Part shown: piece by piece, positions 1-9,048 of the stretch
How positions within the stretch are numbered: the first letter of the stretch is position 1
Layout of the letters: each line of letters begins with the position of its first letter
NCBI GenBank assembly: GCA_027486405.1
Contig: JAIXPD010000008.1
Span: 43,747 to 107,746 of the forward strand
Origin: Azospirillum sp.
GTDB lineage: Bacteria; Pseudomonadota; Alphaproteobacteria; Azospirillales; Azospirillaceae
Reading direction: 5' to 3'
DNA: 64,000 nt
Notes under the pieces: generated by a model
The model's input: the letters and a program-made list of their open reading frames with translations, nothing else
Database searches by the model: none
What the model was told of the DNA's origin: nothing
Program-made: the position numbers and the translations under genes

Positions 1-1200
1 GGGCTGCTGCTGCTGACCAACGATGGTGAACTGGCCCGCTTCCTGGAATTGCCCGCCACCGGCTGGACCCGCCGTTACCGCGTGCGCGTGTTCGGCGAGG
101 TGGAGGAAATCAAGCTGGCCGCGCTGGCCAAGGGTCCGACCATCGACGGCGTCAAGTATGGCCCGATCGAAGCCGTGCTGGACCGCATCCAGGGCCGCAA
201 CGCCTGGCTGACGGTGGCGCTGAAGGAAGGCAAGAACCGCGAAATCCGCAAGGTGATGGAGTCGCTCGGCCTGGTGGTGAACCGGCTGATCCGCGTCGCC
301 TATGGCCCCTTCCAGCTTGGCAAGCTGGAGGACGGCGCGGTGGAGGAGGTTCCCAAGCGCATCGTCCGCGAACAGATCGCCAATTACTTCACCGGCGACG
401 CCGTGGTCGGCGAAGGGGAATCGAACACCAAGCTGCGCGCCAAGGCGCGCGCGGAGGCCGCCACCCAATCGGCCCTTCCGGCCAAACCGGCTCTGCCCAG
501 CGAAATCCGCAGCCGCAGCGGTGCCCGCGTCGCCGTCGCCCGCAAGGCCGACAGCCCGCAGGCCGCCCCGGCCCGCGCCCCGCGTTCGGCCACCAAACGG
601 CTGGAGGCGCAAGCCGCCTGGGGGGCGGAGGACGCCACCGCCAAACCCGCGACCCGCCGCACCGACGCCCCGCGCCGCGCCGATGGCAAGCCCGGCTTCG
701 CCACCCCCGCCGCCAAGCGGGGGGAAGAGGCCACAGGACGCCCCGAACGCCCGGCGCGCGGCCGCACCCTGTCGCTGGACGACGCCAAGGCCAAACCGAC
801 CCGCAGCGGCAGCGGCAAGCCGGACCATCGGGGCAGCGACGCGCGCGACGCGGCGGACGCCCGCCCGCGCAAGGCCTTCGACAAGCGGACGGATGACCAC
901 CGGACCAGCGACCGCCGGACGGATGACCGCCGGACCGACAACCGCGCATCGGACGGCGGCAAGCCTTTCGCCGCCAAAGCAGCGGGCAAACCGGCGGGCA
1001 AGCCAGCCGCCAAGCCGGTTGAGGCGGGTGCGCCCGCCGGGGTGAAGAAGCGCGACGGCCGCACCGACCGTCAGCGCGTGGAACGCCCGCGCAAGCCCAG
1101 CGCGCAAAAGGACGGCGCTGGAAAGTCTGGCCCGAGCAAGGGCGGACCGGGCAAGTCTGGTTCCGGCAAGGGTGGCCCCGGTGCGGATCGTCGGCGGTAA
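1..1200 (+). CDS. rluB: 23S rRNA pseudouridine synthase (RluB/RsuA family), 5' end missing
   Basis: Isomerises a uridine in rRNA to pseudouridine. The frame is open from the first base of the window, so the N-terminal S4-like domain and catalytic Asp lie upstream. The visible part starts in the family motif LLLLTNDGELAR and continues through KEGKNREIRKVMESLG and RLIRVAYGPF, which are characteristic of the RluB/RluE/RluF group. The fold ends near visible residue 125. The remaining about 270 residues are a Lys/Arg/Ala/Gly-rich, probably disordered tail with short repeats (RTDDRRTD-like units near bases 885-950, KPAGKPAAKP, and GKSG/GKGG units at the end). Such basic tails are common on alphaproteobacterial members and probably bind RNA. 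rsmD starts inside the last codons. The exact paralogue (RluB rather than RluE/F) is an inference. Confidence 0.85.
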   Translation, partial: GLLLLTNDGELARFLELPATGWTRRYRVRVFGEVEEIKLAALAKGPTIDGVKYGPIEAVLDRIQGRNAWLTVALKEGKNREIRKVMESLGLVVNRLIRVAYGPFQLGKLEDGAVEEVPKRIVREQIANYFTGDAVVGEGESNTKLRAKARAEAATQSALPAKPALPSEIRSRSGARVAVARKADSPQAAPARAPRSATKRLEAQAAWGAEDATAKPATRRTDAPRRADGKPGFATPAAKRGEEATGRPERPARGRTLSLDDAKAKPTRSGSGKPDHRGSDARDAADARPRKAFDKRTDDHRTSDRRTDDRRTDNRASDGGKPFAAKAAGKPAGKPAAKPVEAGAPAGVKKRDGRTDRQRVERPRKPSAQKDGAGKSGPSKGGPGKSGSGKGGPGADRRR

Positions 1201-1741
1201 GCATCGCGGGCGTCGTCTGGCCGCCCCCGATGGCCGCGACACCCGCCCCACCACAGACCGCACGCGCGAGGCCATCTTCAACATCCTGGCCCACGCCGAC
1301 TGGGCACCGGCGTTCGAGGGCGTGATCGCCGCCGATGTCTTTTGTGGGACCGGTGCCCTGGGTCTGGAAGCGTTGTCGCGCGGAGCCGCGCGGTGCAGCT
1401 TTCTCGACAGCGGCAAACCGGCGCTGGATTGCGTGCGCGCCAACATCGCCGCGCTGGGCGAGGCGGATTCGGCCATCGTGCTGCGCGCCGACGCCACGCG
1501 CCCGCCCCCGGCCAGCGCCCCTTGCGGTCTGCTGTTCCTTGACCCGCCCTACGCCAAGGGTTTGGCCCCGGTGACGCTGGCGGCGCTGGCCCGCACCGGC
1601 TGGTTGGCCGACGGCGCGCTGGCGGTGGTGGAGGTCGGCGACCGCGATCCCCTGCCCCCGCCCCCCGGCTTCACCACGCTCGACGACCGCCGCTACGGCG
1701 ACACGCGGGTGTGTTTCCTGGGCTATTCCCGGAACGGCTGA
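1181..1741 (+). CDS. rsmD: 16S rRNA (guanine966-N2)-methyltransferase RsmD
   Basis: Methylates G966 of 16S rRNA during small-subunit assembly, using S-adenosylmethionine. The protein is 186 residues, normal for RsmD. It opens with RIVGGKHRGRRL, followed by RPTTDRTREAIFNIL (family signature), the SAM loop DVFCGTGALGLEALSRGA and the catalytic DPPY motif. I chose the GTG at 1181 because homologues begin directly with M-R-I-[IV]; an in-frame GTG at 1172 would add three residues. The gene overlaps the 3' end of the pseudouridine synthase by 20 bases, so the two rRNA-modification genes are probably translationally coupled. Confidence 0.92.
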   Translation: MRIVGGKHRGRRLAAPDGRDTRPTTDRTREAIFNILAHADWAPAFEGVIAADVFCGTGALGLEALSRGAARCSFLDSGKPALDCVRANIAALGEADSAIVLRADATRPPPASAPCGLLFLDPPYAKGLAPVTLAALARTGWLADGALAVVEVGDRDPLPPPPGFTTLDDRRYGDTRVCFLGYSRNG

Positions 1742-1757
1742 TGCGGTTGATGCGGGA

Positions 1758-1990
1758 ATGCCATCGCTTGCGCGAGCGATCAACGCAACCCCAGCAAGAT
1801 TGGACACGGATTTCACGGACGCAAACGCGGATTTCACGGATTGATGCCTCCGCCCCTCCCGCCCGCCCCGTCATGAGGCTGGAGGCAAGGATGAATCCGA
1901 GGCGCTCTCCGTGAAATCCGCGCAACAATCCGTGAAATCCGTGTCGATCCTTGTTTCGGTCGCGCGGGCAAACCGTTCAACCGATGGACC
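1758..1990. repeat. Type A mobile-like repeat, decayed copy (A1)
   Basis: About 233 bases filling the gap between rsmD and pyrC. Outer ends are degenerate inverted repeats (GCCATCGCTTG on the left, CAACCGATGG on the right). Inside are inverted arms CAAGATTGGACACGGATTTC (1795 on) and the matching GAAATCCGTGTCGATCCTTG near the right end, plus a CCGTCATGAGG core. The same layout recurs at 14532, 54482 and 63383. No flanking direct repeat survives, so this looks like the oldest copy. On the RNA level the arms would form a long imperfect hairpin between the convergent genes rsmD and pyrC. Confidence 0.75.
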
Positions 1991-2001
1991 AGCCCCCGGC
2001 C

Positions 2002-3057
2002 TCACACCAGCCCGGCGAAGCTCCAACGCAGGGTTTCGCCGCTGCGGAAGGGCAACACGGCGTCGCCCTCGCTGACCAGCACCACGTCCGGGACCACCGT
2101 GGGGCGGCGTTCCAGGGCGACGCGTTCCTCGCTGGGCGGCAGGCCGTAGAAGCGCGGACCGTTCAGGCTGGCGAAGGCCTCCAACTGGTCGAGCCTGCCC
2201 GCGTCCTCGAACGCTTCGGCGTAGAGTTCCAGCGCGTTGGCGGCGGTGAAGCAGCCCGCACAGCCGCAGGCCGCTTCCTTGGCCGTCACCGTGTGCGGCG
2301 CGGTGTCGGTCCCCAGGAAGAAAGGGGCCTCGCCGCTGGTCGCGGCCTCGACCAGCGCCAGCCGGTGGGTTTCGCGCTTGGCGATGGGCAGGCAATACAG
2401 GTGCGGGCGGATGCCGCCCTGGAAAATATGGCTGCGGTTGATCAGCAGATGGTGGGCCGTGATGGTCGCGCCGATGCGGCCGCTGGCGGCGTGGGCGCGG
2501 ACAAAGGCCACCGCGTCGGCGGTCGTCACATGCTCCAGCACCACGCGCAGGGTCGGGTAACGGTCGAGCAGCGGCGACAGGATGGTGTCGATGAACACCG
2601 CCTCGCGGTCGAAGATGTCGACGCTCTGCTCCGTCACCTCGCCATGGATCAGCAACGGCATGCCGATCTCGGCCATCCGCTCCAGCACCGGGGCGATGCG
2701 CTCCAGGCTGGTGACGCCGTGGGCGCTGTTGGTGGTGGCGTTGGCGGGGTAAAGCTTGGCGGCGGTGAACACGCCCTCCTCAAAACCGCGCGCCAGATCA
2801 TCGGCGTCGGTCCCGTCGGTGAGGTAGGCGGTCATCAAGGGGGTGAAGCGCACGCCCTCCGGCAGGGCCGCCAGGATGCGCGCGCGATAGGCGGCGGCGT
2901 CGGCGGCGTGGGTGGCGGGCGGCTTCAAATTCGGCATGATGATGGCGCGGCCGAACTGGCGGGCGGTGAAGGGCAAAACCGCCTTCAGCATGGCCCCGTC
3001 GCGCAAATGGACATGCCAGTCGTCCGGGCGGCGGATCACAAGTCGGTCAAGGGTCAT
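2002..3057 (-). CDS. pyrC: Dihydroorotase (class II, PyrC type)
   Basis: Cyclises N-carbamoyl-L-aspartate to dihydroorotate, the third step of pyrimidine synthesis. The 351-residue length fits the homodimeric E. coli-like class. Metal and catalytic residues are all visible: H15 and H17 in DWHVHLRD, the lysine to be carboxylated at K101 (AAKLYPAN), H138 (LIHGEV), H176 (LEHVTT) and D251 (LGTDTAPH). The start is the ATG at 3057. It stands alone, convergent with rsmD across the A1 repeat. The 228 bases upstream, to the next gene at 3286, hold no gene I can support. Confidence 0.96.
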   Translation of the reverse strand: MTLDRLVIRRPDDWHVHLRDGAMLKAVLPFTARQFGRAIIMPNLKPPATHAADAAAYRARILAALPEGVRFTPLMTAYLTDGTDADDLARGFEEGVFTAAKLYPANATTNSAHGVTSLERIAPVLERMAEIGMPLLIHGEVTEQSVDIFDREAVFIDTILSPLLDRYPTLRVVLEHVTTADAVAFVRAHAASGRIGATITAHHLLINRSHIFQGGIRPHLYCLPIAKRETHRLALVEAATSGEAPFFLGTDTAPHTVTAKEAACGCAGCFTAANALELYAEAFEDAGRLDQLEAFASLNGPRFYGLPPSEERVALERRPTVVPDVVLVSEGDAVLPFRSGETLRWSFAGLV

Positions 3058-3263
3058 GGCAGGTCCCGGCGCTGACGAGGTGGATGGTGCGACGACGTTC
3101 TATCGCCATCGCGCCCCCGGCTCAACGGCCACGGGGAAAAACAGGGAATTGTCATCGGGTGGGGCATCCGCTGGCGGTCCTGGCCCTCCTGCCGGCGTGG
3201 GAGGGGCGGGACGGACGGTCCTTGTTCAGGGCCGTCGGGTCACGAGCGGATCAATCGACGAGA

Positions 3264-3284
3264 CAGGCGATCACGTGATGCCCA
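3264..3284. repeat. Duplicated 3' flank of paralogue 1, with palindrome ATCACGTGAT
   Basis: A 21-base stretch just past the stop of paralogue 1 that recurs identically at 3765-3785 past paralogue 2. It contains the perfect palindrome ATCACGTGAT. It marks the edge of the tandem duplication. After the second copy there are 16 extra bases (AATTACTTGATTCCCC) that look like a decayed copy of the following AATCACTTGATG, so that end has also been duplicated locally. Confidence 0.8.
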
Positions 3285-3285
3285 A

Positions 3286-3696
3286 TCACTTGATGCCGAG
3301 AATGCCATCGATCTTCGCGGCCTGTTCGGGCGTCACCGGCTTGCCGCCGATGCTGGCGAGCTGCTGGTGGGCCTCGGTCACGGCCTTGGTCTTCGCGGTG
3401 GCATCGGTCAGCGCGCCAGCGGCCTGACGCTGGGTCACATACTTGGTCAATTGGCCGACCAGCGCGTCGCCGGGCTTGGCCCCCAATTCCTTCGCCACGG
3501 CGTCGGCCTGGGTCTTGCTGACCTCGATTTTCGCGGTGGAGGCCACCTGCGTCGTCGCGGTCTTGGCCAGGGCGCTGGCCGCCGGGGCGGTCGTCACCGG
3601 ATCGGTGGTGGTGGCCGCCGTGGCCGCACCAACCGCAACACCCGCCGTCATCAGGCCAGCGAACACCAGGGTGGACAGAGAAGAACGAACGGACAT
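3286..3696 (-). CDS. Small secreted Ala/Thr-rich protein, tandem paralogue 1
   Basis: Function unknown. The 136-residue protein has an N-terminal signal peptide (hydrophobic LVFAGLMTAGVAVGAATA, likely cut at the AxA), a low-complexity Thr/Ala segment, then a compact domain of about 85 residues from KIEVSKTQ to the C-terminus PEQAAKIDGILGIK. I started it at the ATG at 3696, which follows a GGAGAG ribosome site at 8 bases and leads straight into the signal peptide; an upstream in-frame ATG at 3750 lacks this. Its domain is nearly identical to that of the next gene (3804-4247), so the two arose by tandem duplication. I do not recognise the family. Confidence 0.8.
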   Translation of the reverse strand: MSVRSSLSTLVFAGLMTAGVAVGAATAATTTDPVTTAPAASALAKTATTQVASTAKIEVSKTQADAVAKELGAKPGDALVGQLTKYVTQRQAAGALTDATAKTKAVTEAHQQLASIGGKPVTPEQAAKIDGILGIK

Positions 3697-3803
3697 GGAA
3701 CACTCTCCTTGGCGATGAAACGATTGTGAAAAGGGTGATGTGTGGGGCAAAGGCAGGACAGGATCAGGCGATCACGTGATGCCCAAATTACTTGATTCCC
3801 CAA

Positions 3804-4247
3804 TCACTTGATGCCGAGAATGCCATCGATCTTCGCGGCCTGTTCGGGCGTCACCGGCTTGCCGCCGATGCTGGCGAGCTGCTGGTGGGCCTCGGTCACG
3901 GCCTTGGTCTTCGCGGCGGCGTCGGTCAGCGCGCCTGCGGCCTGACGCTGGGTCACGTATTTGGTCAGTTGGCCGACCAGCGCGTCGCCGGGCTTGGCCC
4001 CCAATTCCTTCGCCACGGCTTCGGCCTGGGTCTTGCTGACCTCGATTTTCGCGGTGGAGGCCACCTGCGTCGTCGCGGTTTTGGCCGGGGCGCTGGCCAC
4101 CGGGGCGCTGGCCGCCGGATCGGTGACAGACGGGGCGGTCGTGGCCGCCGAGGCGGAGCCGATCGCAACACCCGCCGTCATCAAACCGGCCATCGCAAAG
4201 GTCGAAAAAGACGAACGGATGCGCGCGCTGAAAGCGGTGACAGACAT
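3804..4247 (-). CDS. Small secreted Ala/Thr-rich protein, tandem paralogue 2
   Basis: Function unknown; 147 residues. It has a signal peptide (MAGLMTAGVAIGSASA), a Pro/Ala/Ser linker (PAASAPVASAPAKTA) slightly longer than in its neighbour, then a domain that matches paralogue 1 almost residue for residue from KTATTQVASTAKIEVSKTQ to the end. Differences are confined to the signal peptide, the linker and about two positions in the domain, which suggests recent duplication or gene conversion. The ribosome site CGGAGA precedes the ATG. Both copies could be expressed from one promoter upstream of 4247, as 107 bases separate them with no evident terminator. Confidence 0.82.
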   Translation of the reverse strand: MSVTAFSARIRSSFSTFAMAGLMTAGVAIGSASAATTAPSVTDPAASAPVASAPAKTATTQVASTAKIEVSKTQAEAVAKELGAKPGDALVGQLTKYVTQRQAAGALTDAAAKTKAVTEAHQQLASIGGKPVTPEQAAKIDGILGIK

Positions 4248-4446
4248 TCACATTCTCCGTTTGAAGGATCGATCCGCGTTGTTGGGATCGTACTGAGATG
4301 AACAGCGGCCTTTGGATTTCCTTCCACGCCCTTCCGAAAAAAATCGCGCCTTTCGAAAAATTCTCCCGCACTGGTGACGGCGGGGGCGAAAGGGTCTAGA
4401 AAACGCGCGGTTTACGCCTGTCCCCTTTCAGCCCGGATCCCCACCG

Positions 4447-5796
4447 ATGAGCCTGATCACCCCCCGCACCCCGCCCGGAACGATGGAACTGCTGCCGCGC
4501 CATCAGGTGGCGTTCCAGCGCCTGCTGGACACCATCCGCCGTGGTTACGAGCGGTTCGGCTTCCTGCCCGTCGAAACGCCGGTGTTCGAAACGGTGGACA
4601 CGCTGTTGACCAAATCGGGCGGCGAAACCGAAAAGCAGGTCTATTTCGTCCAATCGACCGGGGCGATCCAGCAGGGCAACAAGCCGGAAATGGCCCTGCG
4701 CTTTGACCTGACCGTGCCGCTGGCCCGTTACGTGGCCGAACACGAACATGATCTGGCCTTTCCCTTCCGCCGTTATCAGATCCAGCGGGTCTATCGCGGG
4801 GAACGGGCGCAGCGCGGGCGCTTCCGCGAGTTCTATCAATGCGACATCGACGTGATCGGCAAGGACAGCCTGTCGCCGCAATATGATGCGGAGATTCCGG
4901 CGGTCATCCATCACGTCTTCAGCGAATTGAATTTCGGCGGCTTCACCATCAACGTGAACAACCGCAAGGTTCTGCTGGGCCTGCTCGACGGGTTGGGCGT
5001 GGCCGACGCCGACACCCGCGTGCTGGTGCTGCGCGAGATCGACAAGCTCGACAAGATCGGCCGCGACAAGGTGCGCGACAGCCTGATCGGGCTGGGCATG
5101 GCCGACCGCGCCGCCGACACCATCCTGACCCTGATCGACGCCAAGGGCAGCAACGCCGACACGCTGGCCGCGCTGAACGCGCTGGGCATCGACAACGACC
5201 AGTTCCGCCAGGGCGTGGCCGAACTGACCACCGTCATCGACGGCCTGCGCGCCTTCCAGGTCCCTGACGACGCCGTGCGCATCAACCTCGCCATCGCGCG
5301 CGGGCTGGATTACTACACCGGGACCGTCTACGAAACCTTCCTGAACGACCATCCCGGCATCGGTTCGGTCTGCTCCGGCGGGCGTTACGACAATCTCGCC
5401 AGCCACTACACCAAGTCAAAGCTGCCGGGCGTGGGCATCTCCATCGGGGCGACCCGCCTGTTCTATCAATTGATGGAAGCCGGTCTGATCAAGGATGGCG
5501 CGCCCACCGCGCAGGTGCTGGTGACGCAGATGGATGCCAGCCTGTCGGCGGACTATTTCCGCATCGCGTCGGATCTGCGCGCGGCGGGCATCAACACGGA
5601 AATCCAATTGGACGGCGGCAAGCTGGCCAAGCAGATGAAATACGCCGACCGCACCGGCATCCCGGTCGCCGTCCTGATGGGATCGGACGAAAAGGCGCGC
5701 GGCACGGCGACGCTGAAGCATTTGATCCGGGGCGAACAGGTCGAGGTCCCGCTGACCGAACTGGCCGCGCGGGCCAAGGCGTTGCTGGAGGGGTAA
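4447..5796 (+). CDS. hisS: Histidyl-tRNA synthetase
   Basis: Charges tRNA-His with histidine. The 449-residue protein has class II synthetase motif 1 ([11 protein letters not shown]), motif 2 ([30 protein letters not shown] region) and the HisRS-specific histidine loop [13 protein letters not shown], then CSGGRYDNL and an anticodon-binding domain in the last about 100 residues (QVLVTQMD... [12 protein letters not shown]). The complete anticodon domain argues against the paralogue HisZ, which lacks it. Start at the ATG 4447, at the usual position for the family. It is monocistronic as far as can be seen, with 150 empty bases before the next gene. Confidence 0.95.
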   Translation: MSLITPRTPPGTMELLPRHQVAFQRLLDTIRRGYERFGFLPVETPVFETVDTLLTKSGGETEKQVYFVQSTGAIQQGNKPEMALRFDLTVPLARYVAEHEHDLAFPFRRYQIQRVYRGERAQRGRFREFYQCDIDVIGKDSLSPQYDAEIPAVIHHVFSELNFGGFTINVNNRKVLLGLLDGLGVADADTRVLVLREIDKLDKIGRDKVRDSLIGLGMADRAADTILTLIDAKGSNADTLAALNALGIDNDQFRQGVAELTTVIDGLRAFQVPDDAVRINLAIARGLDYYTGTVYETFLNDHPGIGSVCSGGRYDNLASHYTKSKLPGVGISIGATRLFYQLMEAGLIKDGAPTAQVLVTQMDASLSADYFRIASDLRAAGINTEIQLDGGKLAKQMKYADRTGIPVAVLMGSDEKARGTATLKHLIRGEQVEVPLTELAARAKALLEG

Positions 5797-5946
5797 GCAA
5801 GGCATTCTTAACCAAAACACCCCTACCGTCCGACGGTGTGATCGGGCGGTGGGGCTGGTGGGCCGGGTGAGGGTGCGTGATGCGCTGGCTCCGTCACGGT
5901 CCAACCGGACAGCCCGGATCAACCAGACGAAGGGTGCAAGGCCGGA

Positions 5947-8900
5947 ATGGCGCAAGGGCGGGCGTTGGCGCGGACGCGGCGGGTCGCGTTGGGGTTGTCC
6001 CTGCTGGGGACCGCCGCCGCCATCGGATTCGCCGCGCGGGAGGAAATGCGGACCTCCCGCCTGCAAGCCCGGCTGCTGGCCCCGCTGGCGCAATCCATGG
6101 ATTTCGCCCTGCGCGAGGGGCCGAACCCGGCGGCGCGCTACCCCAGCCAAGGCCCCTACAACGAGCGGTTCGGCTACAGCGCCCTGCCCGCCCAGTTGCG
6201 CGGGTTGACCGGCGACGCCTCCGGCCCGCTCTACACCATCGAATCGCAGGCGGTGTTGTCCCCGGCGCTGGACCGGTTCATGGCCGGGGGCGGCTTTCCC
6301 ATTTACCGGGAAAAGACCCAGGCCGGTTTGACCCTGATCGACCGCAACGGCCACGTCATGCACAGCGCCCGCTACCCCGAACGGGTGTTCGCCCGGTTCG
6401 AGGATGTGCCGCCGCTGGTCGCCGACACGCTGCTGTTCATCGAAAACCGCGAATTGCTGCGCGCCGACGAACCGCGCCGCAACCCGGCGGTGGAGTGGGA
6501 CCGCTTCGCCGGGGCCATCGCCCTGCTGCCGGTGCAGATGGTCCGGCCCGGCCAGCGCTCCCCCGGCGGTTCGACGCTCGCCACCCAGATCGAGAAATAC
6601 CGCCATTCGCCCGATGGGCAGACCAGCGGCGGGGTGGAAAAGCTGCGGCAGATGGCCTCGGCCAGCGTGCGGGCCTATCAGGATGGCGAGGACACCGGGG
6701 CTGCGCGGCGGCGCATCCTGGTCGATTACCTCAACTCCACCCCGCTCACCGCCCGGCCCGGCTTTGGCGAGGTGAACGGGTTGGGCGATGGGCTGTGGGC
6801 GTGGTTCGGCACCGATCTGGCGATCGCCCAGCGGGTGTTGAGCGAGCCGACCGCCCCCAACCTCACCACCCCCGACCCCACCACCCGGCAGTTGAGGGCG
6901 CTGGCCTACAAACAGGTGCTGGCGCTGCTGCTGGCCCAGCGCCGCCCGTCCTATTACCTGATCCAGGACCGCGCCGCGCTCAACCGGCTGGCCGACAGCC
7001 ATCTGCGCGTGCTGGCCCAGGCGGGCGTCATCGACGAGGCGCTGCGCGACGCCGCGCTCGCCCTGCCGCTGGCCTTCCGCGAGGATCCGCCGACCCCGCC
7101 CTATTCCTCCTTCATCGAGCAGAAGGCGACGAACGCGGTTCGTGCCAAGCTGTTGAACATGCTGGGGGTTCCAAGCCTGTACCAGCTCGACCGCCTCGAC
7201 CTCACCGCGCAATCGACGCTGGACGCGCCGACGCAGCAGCGCGTGGTGGAGGTGCTGGGCAAGCTGAACGACCCGGCTTACGCCCAAACGCTGGGGCTGA
7301 CCGGCGAACGGCTGCTCGACGCCAAGGCGAACGACCTGTCGAAGATCATCTATTCGGTCACGCTGTACGAACGCGGGCCGGAGGCCAATTACCTGCGCGT
7401 CCAGGCCGACAACCTCGACCAGCCGCTGGACATCAACGAGGGGGCGAAGCTCGATCTTGGCTCCACCGCCAAGCTGCGCACCCTAATCACCTATCTGGAG
7501 ATCATCGCCGACCTGCACGACCGTTACGCCCATCTGCCCAAGGACGCGCTGGAGGATGTGGCGGACGAGGCGTCGGACCCGCTGACGCAATGGACGGTGG
7601 AATGGCTGGCGGCGGCGTCCGACCGGGGCCTGTCGGCCCTGTTGGCGGCGGCGATGGAACGGCGCTACTCCGCCAACCCCGGCGAGGTGTTTTTCACCGG
7701 CGGCGGCCAGCACGCCTTCGTCAACTTCAACAAGGACGACAACCACCGGGTCATGACGATCCAGGAGGCGTTGCGGAACAGCGTCAACCTGCCCTTTGTC
7801 CGGCTGATGCGCGACATCGTGCAGTTCTATTCCGCCGAGGGCGGCGACGACAGCGACGACATCCTGCACGACCCCAGCCACCCGGCGCGGCAAGCCTACC
7901 TCGAACGCTTCGCCGACAAGGAAGGCAGCGACTTCCTCAACCGCTTCTACAACGATTACCGCAAACGCACACCGGACGAGGCGCTGGCCCGGCTGGCCAG
8001 CCGCGTGCGCCCGGCCCCGCACCGGCTGGCGGTGATCTTCCGCACGGTGCGGCCGACGGCGGGGGTGGCGGAACTGGCCGCCTTCCTGCGCGCCCGCCTG
8101 CCCGGGGCCGCGTTGACCGACCGTGAGATCGGCACGCTCCACACCAAATACGGGCCGGACAAGTTTTCCCTCAGCGATCTCGGCTACATCGCCCGGCTGC
8201 ACCCGCTGGAGCTGTGGATGGTCGCCTATCTGCACCGCAACCCCACCGCCAAGCGCGCCGACGCGCTGGAGGCCAGCGCCGACGTGCGGCAGGACAGCTA
8301 CCGTTGGCTGTTCAAGAAGGGGCAGGCGGCGCAGAACACCCGAATCCGCATCGGGTTGGAGGAGGAGGCGTTCCAGCGCATCACCGACCAATGGCGCAAG
8401 GTCGGCTACCCGTTCGACACGCTGATTCCCTCGCTCGCCACCGCCATCGGCAGTTCCGCCGACCGCCCCGCCGCGCTGGCCGAGCTGGTCGGGCTGCTGC
8501 TGAACGACGGGGTGCGGCAGCCGACGGTGCGCGTCACCTCCCTGCATTTCGCCGCCGACACCCCCTATGAGACCAAGGTCGGGCTGGGGCCGCTGGCGGG
8601 CAAGCGGGTGCTGCGGCCGGAGGTGTGCGCCACCGCCCGCCGCGCCCTGATGGACGTGACCCAGAACGGAACCGCCCGCCGGGTCTGGGGCGCGTTCAAG
8701 GACGCCAACGGCGCGCCGATCCCGATGGGCGGCAAGACCGGAACCGGCGACCACCGGCTCGACCGCTGGGGGCTGGGCGGGGTGCTGTTGGAGTCCAAGG
8801 CGGTGAACCGGACGGCGACCTTCGTCTTTTACATCGGCGACCGTTTTTTCGGCACGATGACCGCCTTCGTCCACGGCCCGGACTCCGACCAGTACCGCTT

Positions 8901-9015
8901 CACCAGCGCCCTGCCCGCCCAATTGCTGAAAAGCATCGCGCCCGCCTTGCAGCCGCTGATCGAACAGACCGCCACCCGCACAGCGGACAAGAACCGGACC
9001 CCGACCGGGTTGTAA
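5947..9015 (+). CDS. Divergent class A penicillin-binding protein (transglycosylase/transpeptidase)
   Basis: Probably polymerises and cross-links peptidoglycan. The 1022-residue protein has an N-terminal membrane anchor (about residues 12-30). The GT51 glycosyltransferase region covers about residues 150-350, with the putative catalytic Glu in LLFIENREL (E166) and the family motif PGGSTLATQIEKY (about 206-218). The transpeptidase region has the serine motif STAK (S506-K509), an SxN motif (RNSVNLPF) and the KTG triad in GGKTGTGD near residue 910. The spacing between these is longer than in PBP1a/1b, so this is an accessory class A enzyme. The ATG at 5947 has only a weak ribosome site. It ends 33 bases from the convergent cyclase gene. 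Confidence 0.85.
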   Translation: MAQGRALARTRRVALGLSLLGTAAAIGFAAREEMRTSRLQARLLAPLAQSMDFALREGPNPAARYPSQGPYNERFGYSALPAQLRGLTGDASGPLYTIESQAVLSPALDRFMAGGGFPIYREKTQAGLTLIDRNGHVMHSARYPERVFARFEDVPPLVADTLLFIENRELLRADEPRRNPAVEWDRFAGAIALLPVQMVRPGQRSPGGSTLATQIEKYRHSPDGQTSGGVEKLRQMASASVRAYQDGEDTGAARRRILVDYLNSTPLTARPGFGEVNGLGDGLWAWFGTDLAIAQRVLSEPTAPNLTTPDPTTRQLRALAYKQVLALLLAQRRPSYYLIQDRAALNRLADSHLRVLAQAGVIDEALRDAALALPLAFREDPPTPPYSSFIEQKATNAVRAKLLNMLGVPSLYQLDRLDLTAQSTLDAPTQQRVVEVLGKLNDPAYAQTLGLTGERLLDAKANDLSKIIYSVTLYERGPEANYLRVQADNLDQPLDINEGAKLDLGSTAKLRTLITYLEIIADLHDRYAHLPKDALEDVADEASDPLTQWTVEWLAAASDRGLSALLAAAMERRYSANPGEVFFTGGGQHAFVNFNKDDNHRVMTIQEALRNSVNLPFVRLMRDIVQFYSAEGGDDSDDILHDPSHPARQAYLERFADKEGSDFLNRFYNDYRKRTPDEALARLASRVRPAPHRLAVIFRTVRPTAGVAELAAFLRARLPGAALTDREIGTLHTKYGPDKFSLSDLGYIARLHPLELWMVAYLHRNPTAKRADALEASADVRQDSYRWLFKKGQAAQNTRIRIGLEEEAFQRITDQWRKVGYPFDTLIPSLATAIGSSADRPAALAELVGLLLNDGVRQPTVRVTSLHFAADTPYETKVGLGPLAGKRVLRPEVCATARRALMDVTQNGTARRVWGAFKDANGAPIPMGGKTGTGDHRLDRWGLGGVLLESKAVNRTATFVFYIGDRFFGTMTAFVHGPDSDQYRFTSALPAQLLKSIAPALQPLIEQTATRTADKNRTPTGL

Positions 9016-9048
9016 GGTTTCGAGCGGTCAGACCGACCCAGCCGCAGC

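Noticed and set aside
1758..1990. 14-base target duplication around element A1
   Set aside because: Flanks CGGTTGATGCGGGA and AGCCCCCGGCCTCA are unrelated; the ends of this copy are also worn.
1951..3075. 374-residue + strand frame over pyrC
   Set aside because: Antisense shadow of pyrC, which has all catalytic residues on the - strand.
4447..5796. hisS as hisZ (regulatory subunit of HisG)
   Set aside because: The complete catalytic histidine loop ARGLDYYTG and an anticodon-binding domain are present.
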